DNA of 26,783 bases, taken from contig CAJKQE010000024.1 in assembly GCA_905201915.1 (NCBI GenBank), forward strand, positions 1-26,783, written 5' to 3'. The translations under genes were made by a program, and so were the position numbers. The notes beneath the pieces were generated by a model that saw only the letters and a program-made list of their open reading frames with translations, had not been told where the DNA came from and did no database searches. Positions 17,020-23,603 of this stretch are shown piece by piece (positions within the stretch are counted from its first letter, which is position 1; every line of letters begins with the position of its first letter). This DNA is from an uncultured Lachnospiraceae bacterium. Lineage in GTDB: Bacteria > Bacillota > Clostridia > Lachnospirales > Lachnospiraceae.

Positions 17020-17868
17020 TTATTTTAATTGCTCTTCAGTTTCTTCGATTAATTCCCCTGTTTCCAGATTATATCGTTTGATTAACGCTGTTCCACCATA
17101 GGTACCGACATTTTCTTCTACTATCTGATCTACGACTTTTTCGTACTCTCCTATTACAATCGCTTTTTTCTTTTCTGCATCATAATCTATATATCTCCAT
17201 TGTGAACAATACCCGTCCTTATAATTCTTATAATTCAGAATGATACTATTCTCCTCAACTGCCTCCATATCAATCTTATGTAACATTTCCGGCGTTAAAT
17301 TATTTTCCCACCTCTCAAAAACTTTTCCTTCATGCAATTCATAATGATTAAACGTAAGAATATCATGATAATACATATCCCAACCAGAGTCCTGCCCTCT
17401 TGGATCCGCATCAACCATATAAGTAATTCCATCTCCTTCCATCAGTTGGTCAGCGGTTCGGATTCCATCTCCGTTTAAATAACATCCATCTTCGGTAAAT
17501 ACATCACGTAACATTACTCCATCTTCATTTAAATAATAATCATTTCCGTCTACTTCAATCCAGCCAGTCTGCATCAAGCCGTCTTTGTCAAAATGATACA
17601 TTTCAAAATCCAGAAATACCCATGTATCTGTGGCAAAGGATCCGTCTTCATACTGATAACGCCAACCTTCATCTGCTTGCACCCAATTTCCTTTTGGATT
17701 TTTTTCAGCTTGAGAAAACGAAGTATCTTCATACGGTTCGTATGGTTCATACTGATATTGCTCATCTATTTCTTCTTGGTTTCTCTCCGGATTTTTTCCT
17801 TTCCACAATATAACAAATATCAAGCAACATATAAGTCCGATGCCAACTATACCAATAAATTTTTTCAT
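17020..17868 (-). CDS. Membrane-anchored protein with choline/glucan-binding-type repeats and an unidentified C-terminal domain
   Basis: A 282-residue protein, probably on the cell surface. It has a basic start, one membrane helix (about 4-22, no lipobox, no clear cleavage site) and an acidic linker with a YEPYEPYE repeat (40-47). Three or four degenerate cell-wall-binding repeats follow at about 60-137: GWRYQYEDGSFATDTWVF, MYHFDKDGLMQTGWI, YYLNEDGVM and CYLNGDGIRT. These resemble the GW-x-YYxDxxGxMxTGW units of choline- or glucan-binding proteins. Residues 145-282 match no domain I recognise. The frame opens at a GTG inside the Shine-Dalgarno sequence; the ATG at 17866-17868 has TAGGAGG eight bases upstream and is preferred. 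Anchoring the repeats by a helix, with no enzymatic domain evident, suggests a wall-associated or regulatory role; that is inference. It lies in the accessory block, downstream of a decayed gene whose stop overlaps its SD. Confidence 0.75.
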   Translation of the reverse strand: MKKFIGIVGIGLICCLIFVILWKGKNPERNQEEIDEQYQYEPYEPYEDTSFSQAEKNPKGNWVQADEGWRYQYEDGSFATDTWVFLDFEMYHFDKDGLMQTGWIEVDGNDYYLNEDGVMLRDVFTEDGCYLNGDGIRTADQLMEGDGITYMVDADPRGQDSGWDMYYHDILTFNHYELHEGKVFERWENNLTPEMLHKIDMEAVEENSIILNYKNYKDGYCSQWRYIDYDAEKKKAIVIGEYEKVVDQIVEENVGTYGGTALIKRYNLETGELIEETEEQLK

Positions 17869-17880
17869 GCGTGTCACCTC

Positions 17881-18104
17881 CTACAATCCTTTGCATTGAA
17901 TTTTTTGTAATAATTCTTGACTGTTTACCAAATTATCTACATGATATCTTCCCACAAGTCAACTTTTTCTGTTATATCTTGGTTATTCTGTAAATCAATG
18001 CAATCATATTCTAAACATCCATGAGCAGCAATATACGAACAAACTCTGACAACTGTAGGATTATTTTCTACCATTGTAATTACATCAAAATACTCTTCAT
18101 ATCG
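17881..18104 (-). pseudogene. Frameshifted remnant of an unidentified gene
   Basis: Two minus-strand frames look coding and run into each other. The first is open from 18104 (just after an in-frame TAA) and reads RYEEYFDVITMVENNPTVV, then CSYIAAHGCLEYDCIDL, to a TAG at 17937-17939. A second frame continues from about 17943 as VDNLVNSQELLQKIQCKGL to a TAG at 17881-17883. That last TAG overlaps the TAGGAGG used by the next gene, the arrangement of an operonic upstream gene. One small indel near 17940 would fuse the frames. The only ATG (about 45 codons from the first stop) lacks a good ribosome binding site. I read this as the C-terminal part of a gene broken by a frameshift and truncated at 18105. 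No family recognised. Confidence 0.45.
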
Positions 18105-18122
18105 TTAGATTTTTGGTCTAAC
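18104..18122. repeat. Short inverted repeat at the edge of the remnant
   Basis: GTTAGA (18104-18109) and TCTAAC (18117-18122) pair around seven bases and are followed on the plus strand by TTTTAGGGG. It falls exactly where the open frame of the remnant stops, so it may mark a recombination or insertion edge or be a weak plus-strand terminator. The region 18123-18221 holds no other feature except the coding-like frame described in the findings. Confidence 0.3.
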
Positions 18123-18221
18123 TTTTAGGGGTCGGTTCATAATTTATTTTATCATAGAAGACCTTTCATAACATTATTTACAGAAAAAGTTTCATATTTT
18201 CCCGTCTTAGTTGTCTGTATT

Positions 18222-18785
18222 TTATATAATACCCTTTCCGTATATCCACTTGGGCAAATTATGAGATAACCTAACAGTCTTTCCATTACGGAAAATTGCA
18301 AAACGCCGAAATCCTTCCGTATTATCGTAAAATGCTGCCAAGTCACAATCTTTTAAAATTTCTTTCAAATTACAAAATGTTTCTATATAGCGTTTTTCGA
18401 TATCAGTTTCCGGAATTCCATGTCCGCCTTTATTTACTCGTGCTCTCACCCTTTCTTTTGCAATTTCAACACTATCCACACCAACATAATGTAGCTCGAT
18501 ACAATATCCCATTTCTTTTGCTTTTCTTATATTTTTTAAAATTGTTTTGCCGCACAAAGTAGTTTCCTGATTGAATGTGACACCTTTTGCCATGTATTGA
18601 TTCAGTAATTTAACTGCCTGTTTTCCAGCAGCCATTAAAACTGATGTGTCTCGCCAGTCCCCCAGGGTTTTTACAATTTCATCCGTATTGATGCGAGGCA
18701 TTTCTTTTAGCACGTCCAACGTTTCGTAAAGAGTTGATTTTCCAGCTCCATTTACACCGGCTATTAGTATATATTTTTTCGTCAA
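18222..18785 (-). CDS. Zeta-type P-loop kinase (COG4185), probable toxin of a toxin-antitoxin pair
   Basis: A 187-residue P-loop protein. Walker A GVNGAGKST is at 10-18 and INTDEIVKTLGDWRD at 32-46 carries the acidic residue expected after the second strand. FNQETTLCGKTI at about 71-82 and GYCIELHYVGVDSVEIAKERV lead to RVNKGGHGIPETDIEKRY, the Arg-rich lid region. Zeta toxins phosphorylate cell-wall precursor sugars, but this chromosomal subfamily is annotated only as a predicted ATPase/kinase and its substrate is unknown. The start is TTG (18783-18785) with AAAGGA seven bases upstream, overlapping the TGA of the 59-residue gene before it. That coupling is typical of an antitoxin-toxin operon. 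Length is near the short end for zeta domains. Confidence 0.75.
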   Translation of the reverse strand: MTKKYILIAGVNGAGKSTLYETLDVLKEMPRINTDEIVKTLGDWRDTSVLMAAGKQAVKLLNQYMAKGVTFNQETTLCGKTILKNIRKAKEMGYCIELHYVGVDSVEIAKERVRARVNKGGHGIPETDIEKRYIETFCNLKEILKDCDLAAFYDNTEGFRRFAIFRNGKTVRLSHNLPKWIYGKGII

Positions 18786-18961
18786 AACAGATTCCTTTCA
18801 ATTACCTTTTTCTGCTTCTTTTGAAGTAGGAAATCAGCAACCACTTCATAGAACTCTCTTTGTTCCTCAGTTTCTGCTTCTAATACAAGCTGTAAAGTAT
18901 CCTCTGGTTTTAATTTTTCTATCTCTTGATATAATTTTTCATATTTTTTTACATCGCACAT
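18782..18961 (-). CDS. Small acidic/helical protein, probable antitoxin partner of the zeta-type kinase
   Basis: A 59-residue protein, start ATG at 18959-18961 with AAGGAA eight bases upstream. It begins MCDVKKYEKLYQEIEKLKP, continues with an acidic helix (LVLEAETEEQREFYEVV) and ends in a basic tail (LLQKKQKKVIERNLF). It is predicted to be almost wholly helical, with no DNA-binding motif. Its TGA (18782-18784) overlaps the TTG start of the kinase, so both are made from one message driven by the promoter at 18997-19025. Size, charge, helical content and coupling resemble antitoxins of the epsilon type, though direct homology to epsilon is not evident to me. The antitoxin role is inference. Confidence 0.7.
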   Translation of the reverse strand: MCDVKKYEKLYQEIEKLKPEDTLQLVLEAETEEQREFYEVVADFLLQKKQKKVIERNLF

Positions 18962-18996
18962 AATAACACTTCCTTATAAAAATTATGCTCTTTTTT

Positions 18997-19025
18997 ATTA
19001 TAGCAATAATTCATCCATTTCACAA
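18997..19025 (-). promoter_or_regulatory. Promoter for the antitoxin-zeta pair
   Basis: On the minus strand TTGTGA (19020-19025) lies 17 bases before a perfect TATAAT (18997-19002). Transcription would begin about 30 bases before the antitoxin ATG. This is one of the best sigma-A-type matches in the window. Confidence 0.65.
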
Positions 19026-19233
19026 CTTTTGTTTCACATAACAAAGAGCCATTATTACTGTCGTTCGGATGTTTCTGACTGCTATTTACTGGAGAGTCAT
19101 GATATCAACCGATTTATTTAAAATTGGTATGCCTGAATCCATAAAAGAAAAACAGAAGGAAGAAGCAATCAAACAAGCTATGAAAAACCTTCTTAGTGAA
19201 AAGATAATTTCTAAATCACGATTGGTTTTTTAG
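19011..19233 (+). pseudogene. Plus-strand coding-like remnant in two frames, unidentified
   Basis: One frame is open to a TAA at 19119-19121 and reads SHYYCRSDVSDCYLLESHDI. A second starts at ATG 19099-19101, preceded by GGAGAG, and gives 44 residues (MISTDLFKIGMPESIKEK, then a K/E-rich helix and LLSEKIISKSRLVF) to a TAG at 19231-19233. The frames overlap by 23 bases, as in a gene split by a single-base indel; alternatively the 44-residue frame is a small independent gene. The C-terminal LLSEKIISK pattern resembles short helical tails of small proteins carried with mobile elements, but I do not recognise a family. It runs opposite to the toxin pair and overlaps its promoter region. Confidence 0.3.
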
Positions 19234-19313
19234 TTTACTAAAATAAATATTTTTTAGAATGCTTATTTAAAACCGACCTATTTTTATTGCAAGTTTTTCC
19301 GCCATACTCTTTC

Positions 19314-19341
19314 TTGTTTTCCTTACTTATTATGATATAAT
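19314..19341 (+). promoter_or_regulatory. Candidate promoter for the histidine kinase-response regulator operon
   Basis: TTGTTT (19314-19319) and TATAAT (19336-19341) are 16 bases apart, about 100 bases before the kinase start. The region is very AT-rich, which weakens any promoter call. From 19234 to 19313 nothing else is seen. Confidence 0.45.
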
Positions 19342-19347
19342 AATAAC

Positions 19348-19362
19348 ATAGTAGGTTACTAT
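19348..19362. promoter_or_regulatory. Inverted repeat at the presumed transcription start of the kinase operon
   Basis: ATAGTA (19348-19353) and TACTAT (19357-19362) surround GGT. The repeat begins seven bases after the -10 hexamer, where a repressor or an RNA hairpin would act. Confidence 0.3.
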
Positions 19363-19376
19363 TAACACAATTTTTC

Positions 19377-19414
19377 TTAAACGTTAAATTTACTTCCTAA
19401 ACGTATATATTTAC
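19377..19414 (+). promoter_or_regulatory. Direct repeat, candidate LytTR-regulator binding site
   Basis: TTAAACGTTAAATTTAC (19377-19393) is repeated imperfectly as CTAAACGTATATATTTAC (19397-19414), with the cores AAACGT 20 bases apart. LytTR-domain regulators bind paired direct repeats about two helical turns apart with cores like (T/A)(A/C)(C/A)GTTN(A/G). Each copy here fits seven of the nine specified positions. Autoregulation by the neighbouring response regulator is inferred. Confidence 0.4.
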
Positions 19415-19441
19415 CAAAAATTTATTTGAGAGGGGAATATT

Positions 19442-20737
19442 TTGATTATTATATATAATATAATTGCTATCTGTACTTATTTCTTTAATATTACAAACTT
19501 ATTGCCATTTAAACTTACAAAAAAACAGAATTTTTATTATATCACATTATTATCTATAACATTTTTTCTTTTTACACCAATTATTCCACAATATATCACT
19601 ATTTTACTCACAATTTGTACCAGTTTATTTTTATGTATATATATGAAAAAAAGAGAGATAGGTATTTTTGTTGCACTATTTGGATATTTTTACGGTATTA
19701 CTCTAAACAATGTCCTGCTCTTTTTCTATAGTAAATACATAGATCCGAATATTTATAGCCGACAGTATCCTTTTACATTTATGACCATCTTTTTTCTTAT
19801 TTTATTTATTACAACAAAGTTTCTGGCTTGGTTTTTATATAAGAAAATCAATTTATTCAGATTTTTTGCCATTAATAAGCTCTTTGTTCCCTTAATACTC
19901 AATTTAGGGCTTTGCATAACACTTTGTATTTTTAATATTGCAATGGGTAATATAATTGGTTATAGTTATAAGATTATTTGTTTTAATGCTTTCATCTTTT
20001 TTGCCTATTTTTGTGCGTCATCTTTTCTGCTATATCTGGTTTATCAAGACACAAAAAAATTAGAACAGGAAAAACAGTTGGAGAAAGAAAATAAGATATT
20101 ATCTGGATATATAATGGAATTAGAGAAATCCTACGCAGCCGTCCGAAAACTAAAGCATGATTATGATAACGTACTAATAAGTATCGGAGAATATATAGAA
20201 TCAAATAATTTATCTGCATTGAAAGCTTATTTCAATAAAGAAGTTCTTCCATACAGTAAGCAGTATTCTTATGACTCTAGTTTTTCTCAACTGTCTAATC
20301 TGGAAGTTCCTCAGTTAAAGAGTCTTTTTGCAGCTAAACTTTTTCAAGCACTCAATATGGGAATATCTGTACATCTGGAAATCTACAATCCTATAACAAG
20401 CTTTTCAGAACCTTTGGTTCATTTTGTGCGCGTTTTAGGTATTTTTTTGGATAATGCTATAGAGGCAGCTGCTCAAACTCAGGAAAAAAGACTTCATATT
20501 GCGTTAATAAAAAATAAATCTAATATCACAGTTATAATAAAAAATACTACACAACCACTCCCCTTTCCTTTATCAGATCTATGTAAAGCATCTTGCACCA
20601 CGAAAGGAGCTGGTCGTGGATTAGGGCTTGGAAATGCTCAGGATTTGATTTCCAAACATCCTGAGGTTTTCTGGACAACATTATATAAAAATAATGAATT
20701 TATGCAAAAATTAGAAATACAGGAGAACCATCTATGA
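19442..20737 (+). CDS. AgrC-like sensor histidine kinase (HPK10/GHKL type)
   Basis: A 431-residue membrane kinase of the peptide-quorum-sensing type. The first 200 residues are hydrophobic with about seven membrane segments, followed by a charged coiled linker (203-235). The phosphoacceptor box is KLKHDYDNVLISI with His239, close to the RxFRHDYxN pattern of AgrC. The ATPase has the N box LDNAIEAA (D337, N338) and a single glycine box GRGLGLGNAQDL; the short GHKL domain without a long F box is usual for this class. The start is TTG at 19442 with GAGAGGGG six bases upstream; no in-frame ATG lies near. It overlaps the regulator gene as ATGA. No agrB or agrD-like peptide gene is visible within 2 kb, so the signal is unknown. 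The DNA is clearly more AT-rich than the housekeeping genes. Confidence 0.88.
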   Translation: MIIIYNIIAICTYFFNITNLLPFKLTKKQNFYYITLLSITFFLFTPIIPQYITILLTICTSLFLCIYMKKREIGIFVALFGYFYGITLNNVLLFFYSKYIDPNIYSRQYPFTFMTIFFLILFITTKFLAWFLYKKINLFRFFAINKLFVPLILNLGLCITLCIFNIAMGNIIGYSYKIICFNAFIFFAYFCASSFLLYLVYQDTKKLEQEKQLEKENKILSGYIMELEKSYAAVRKLKHDYDNVLISIGEYIESNNLSALKAYFNKEVLPYSKQYSYDSSFSQLSNLEVPQLKSLFAAKLFQALNMGISVHLEIYNPITSFSEPLVHFVRVLGIFLDNAIEAAAQTQEKRLHIALIKNKSNITVIIKNTTQPLPFPLSDLCKASCTTKGAGRGLGLGNAQDLISKHPEVFWTTLYKNNEFMQKLEIQENHL

Positions 20738-21471
20738 TACCAATTTATATATGTGAAGACAATACTGTAGAGCTGGCAGTTATAAAAAAAATTATTACCA
20801 ATTTATTGTTTATAGAAGACTATGATATGAACATTGCTTGTTGCACTACGAAACCGGAAGACATTTTATCCTTTTTAAGACCTAATATGCCCGTAGGTAT
20901 TTATTTTTTTGATATTGATTTGCAAACAGATATAAATGGATTGGCACTCGCAGAAAAAATAAGGGAATATGATCCTTCTGGCTATATTATTTTTATTACT
21001 TCTCATACAGATATGTGGAGATTAACCTTTGAATATAAAGTGTCAGCTCTGGATTTTATTGAAAAATGTGAAACAAAATATTTGGCACAAAAAATTGCTT
21101 CCTGTTTAAGTGCAATCTGGAGGCAATACAGAAAGCTGAACCTCCAGATTAAGAAGGCTGTTCCTCTACAGATAAATGGAAGAATTCTGTATAAAGATAT
21201 AGATGATCTTCTTTACATGGAAACCACACCACCCCACCGTATAAAATTTTGTACCACTACACAAGTTCACTTTTCCGTAGGAAATTTAAACGAATTTGAA
21301 AATTTACTTCCTGATTATTTTTTTAGATGTCATCGATCATTTATCATCAACCTAAAAAATATTATTTTCTATGATGAAAAAAAGCAGATTGTTTATTTTA
21401 CAAATCAATCATCTTGTCCTGTTTCTGTCAGAAAAAGAAAAGCTTTAAAAGATGCCTTAAATAACATTTAA
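20734..21471 (+). CDS. LytTR-family response regulator (AgrA-like)
   Basis: A 245-residue transcription regulator. Its receiver domain (1-125) has the acidic pocket YICEDN (E8, D9), the phosphoacceptor Asp60 in FFDIDLQTDINGL, ITSHTDM with the conserved Ser/Thr, and DFIEK carrying the conserved lysine. The LytTR DNA-binding domain (about 140-245) shows LLYMETTPPHRIKF, FFRCHRSFIINLKNI and the terminal PVSVRKRKALKDAL, all typical. It is read from the ATGA overlap at the end of the kinase, so the two are co-translated. The order kinase then regulator is the reverse of some agr operons but matches agrC-agrA. A strong terminator follows within a few bases. Target genes cannot be told; candidate sites lie before its own operon and before the choline-repeat gene. 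Confidence 0.92.
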   Translation: MIPIYICEDNTVELAVIKKIITNLLFIEDYDMNIACCTTKPEDILSFLRPNMPVGIYFFDIDLQTDINGLALAEKIREYDPSGYIIFITSHTDMWRLTFEYKVSALDFIEKCETKYLAQKIASCLSAIWRQYRKLNLQIKKAVPLQINGRILYKDIDDLLYMETTPPHRIKFCTTTQVHFSVGNLNEFENLLPDYFFRCHRSFIINLKNIIFYDEKKQIVYFTNQSSCPVSVRKRKALKDALNNI

Positions 21472-21472
21472 A

Positions 21473-21519
21473 AAAACAAGGATATATCCTAATTCATGTT
21501 AAGATAGTATCCTTGTTTT
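21473..21519. terminator. Bidirectional intrinsic terminator between the regulator and miaB
   Basis: A perfect 12-bp stem (AAAACAAGGATA at 21473-21484 with TATCCTTGTTTT at 21508-21519) has a 23-base loop. T-rich tracts follow on the plus strand (TTTTCTATTTTC) and on the minus strand (seven T). It serves the converging response regulator and miaB operon. Confidence 0.85.
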
Positions 21520-21563
21520 CTATTTTCTGTTAAAAGGCTTTTAAATTTTTCTATATTAGCTCT

Positions 21564-23039
21564 TTATCCTACTTTCGTTCCCATATAATAAAAGCCGCGG
21601 CATTCATCTAAACGTATCTGACAAAGCTGTCCGATTAAGGAAGTGTCTCCTTCAAAATGCACCAGCAGATTGTTGGAAAGACGACCTGTCATCAGGTGTT
21701 TGTCCTGACTGTTCTGCTCTTCTACCAGAACCTCCATGATCTTTCCGGTGTCTCTTGCAGACATTTCTCTGCCAATGGTCTGTACGGTTTCCAGAAGGCG
21801 GTTAAAACGGTCTTTTACCACATCTTCCGGAATTTGATTTTCCATAACGGCAGCAGGTGTTCCCGTACGTTTGGAGTAAATAAAGGTAAAGGCACTGTCA
21901 TAGCGAACCTTCTTTACTACGTCAACGGTTTCCAGAAAATCTTCTTCTGTTTCTCCCGGAAATCCTACAATAATATCTGTGGTAAGAGAAATATCAGGAA
22001 TAGCTGTTCTGATTTTTTCTACCAGATTTAAATATTTTTCCTTATCGTATCGGCGGTTCATTTTTTGCAAGATATCGCTGCTTCCTGACTGTAAGGGAAG
22101 GTGAAGATGCTTACAGATTTTCTTGCTGTTTTTCATAACTTCAATGAGCTCGTCAGATAAATCCTTTGGATGAGAAGTCATAAAGCGAATACGTTCTAAG
22201 CCTTCGATTTTCTCAATTTCCGTAAGAAGCTGGGCAAAGGTCATTGGCTCGTCTAAATTCTTTCCGTAGGAATTTACATTTTGTCCCAAAAGCATAACTT
22301 CCACAACGCCGTCTTTTACCAGACGTTCAATTTCTCTTACGATATCTTTCGGATTTCTGCTGCGTTCTCTGCCTCGCACGTAAGGCACAATACAGTAACT
22401 GCAGAAATTGTTGCAGCCAAACATAATATTGACACCGGATTTGAACGGATATTTTCGCTCTACCGGAAGGTCTTCTACGATTTTGTCTGTGTCTTTCCAG
22501 ATATCAATAATCATACGGTTGGAAAGCAGAGAGGAAACCACCAGTTCTGCAAATTTATAAATATTATGAGTACCAAAAATCAGATTAACAAAAGAATAGC
22601 TTTTTTTCAGCTTTTCTACTACCTGTGGTTCCTGCATCATGCAGCCACATAAGCCAATCATCATGTGAGGATTTTTCTTTTTCAGGCTGTGGAGATAACC
22701 CAGTCGTCCGTATACACGAAGATTTGCATTTTCTCTTACCGTACAGGTGTTATAAATCACAAAATCTGCGTTTTCGTCCGGTACTTCTACATAACCTATG
22801 CGTTCCAAAATTCCTACCAATTTTTCGGAGTCTCTGGCATTCATTTGGCATCCAAAAGTAGTAATATTAGCAGTAAGCGGTCTTCCCAGTTTTTCAGACT
22901 GTTCTTTTACAAGCTGACGCGCTTTTTTCATAAACCAATACTGACGCTGAGGTTCTTTTACAGGAGCTTCCTGGCTTAAATCCATTGCGTCAATTATGTT
23001 TTCAATTTCATCATTAAATAAAAGTGTTGTATTTTCCAT
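21564..23039 (-). CDS. miaB: MiaB, tRNA-2-methylthio-N6-dimethylallyladenosine synthase
   Basis: Radical-SAM enzyme that adds the methylthio group to C2 of i6A37 in tRNA, acting after MiaA. The 491-residue protein has the N-terminal UPF0004 domain with three cluster cysteines (TFGCQMN, NTCTVREN, GLCGCM). The radical-SAM motif CNNFCSYC has C209, C213 and C216, and LPLQSGSS, DIIVGFPGETEEDF and a C-terminal TRAM domain follow. A frame extension of three codons exists upstream, but ATG 23037-23039 has AAGGA eight bases before it, whereas the earlier ATG overlaps that SD. The start lies 12 bases after the cyclo-ligase stop. MiaB rather than MtaB/RimO is indicated by NTCTVREN and the N-terminal extension. 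Confidence 0.96.
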   Translation of the reverse strand: MENTTLLFNDEIENIIDAMDLSQEAPVKEPQRQYWFMKKARQLVKEQSEKLGRPLTANITTFGCQMNARDSEKLVGILERIGYVEVPDENADFVIYNTCTVRENANLRVYGRLGYLHSLKKKNPHMMIGLCGCMMQEPQVVEKLKKSYSFVNLIFGTHNIYKFAELVVSSLLSNRMIIDIWKDTDKIVEDLPVERKYPFKSGVNIMFGCNNFCSYCIVPYVRGRERSRNPKDIVREIERLVKDGVVEVMLLGQNVNSYGKNLDEPMTFAQLLTEIEKIEGLERIRFMTSHPKDLSDELIEVMKNSKKICKHLHLPLQSGSSDILQKMNRRYDKEKYLNLVEKIRTAIPDISLTTDIIVGFPGETEEDFLETVDVVKKVRYDSAFTFIYSKRTGTPAAVMENQIPEDVVKDRFNRLLETVQTIGREMSARDTGKIMEVLVEEQNSQDKHLMTGRLSNNLLVHFEGDTSLIGQLCQIRLDECRGFYYMGTKVG

Positions 23040-23051
23040 TAAACTCATCCT

Positions 23052-23603
23052 TTAATTGATTATTCTTGTTTCTGTAATTACTTTGTCAGGAAAAATATCT
23101 GTATCTTCCGCAGGCACTTCCTCTACAATCTGGAAGTCAAAGGCAACGGCTGCTGTTTTGTGTTTTCTATGTACGGACAAATAGCGGTCATAAAAACCCT
23201 GTCCATAACCGGCTCTGTGACGGTTTTCGTCAAAAGCAACGCCGGGAACAATTAAAAAAGCGTCCTCATCTTTTGCTTCCTCTCCCCATGCAGGCTCCGG
23301 TATCTGAAAATATCCCGGTTCTAACTGTTCAAAGCTTTCCAGATAGTAATACTTCATTTCATGAGCGCCGGTTACTTTGGGAACTGCCACTCGTTTTCCT
23401 GCTTTCCATGCAGCTTCAATCATGCCTTTTGTAACGACCTCTTTATTGTAGTCTACATAGGCGTAAATACAGTCTGCTTCCTGAAACTCAGGAAGAGAGA
23501 TTACAGTTTCACAGATTTTTTCACTGTATCTTTCTGCATCCTGTTGTGAAAATTCTTTTCGCTTTCCAAAAATATATTTTCTAATTTCCTTTTTTTCTGC
23601 CAT
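23052..23603 (-). CDS. 5-formyltetrahydrofolate cyclo-ligase
   Basis: ATP-dependent enzyme converting 5-formyl-THF to 5,10-methenyl-THF, part of folate one-carbon salvage. The 183-residue protein starts MAEKKEIRKYIFGKRKEF, with the basic lysine/arginine N-terminal helix seen in the family. It carries VPGVAFDENRHRAGYGQGFY with the substrate/Mg-ATP loop GYGQGFYDRYL. The frame is open 16 codons further upstream, inside the DUF896 gene; the chosen ATG (23601-23603) has GGGTGAG four bases before it and gives a normal family length. It still overlaps the DUF896 end by 23 bases, so the genes are coupled. Confidence 0.93.
   Translation of the reverse strand: MAEKKEIRKYIFGKRKEFSQQDAERYSEKICETVISLPEFQEADCIYAYVDYNKEVVTKGMIEAAWKAGKRVAVPKVTGAHEMKYYYLESFEQLEPGYFQIPEPAWGEEAKDEDAFLIVPGVAFDENRHRAGYGQGFYDRYLSVHRKHKTAAVAFDFQIVEEVPAEDTDIFPDKVITETRIIN

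Noticed and set aside
18104..18140. Insertion-sequence end
   Set aside because: The inverted repeat and the following TTTTAGGGG suggested an element edge, but no transposase, matching far end or target duplication was found.
16743..21563. Complete mobile element (integrase, transposase or prophage)
   Set aside because: No recombinase, relaxase or phage gene is present; only debris-like frames.
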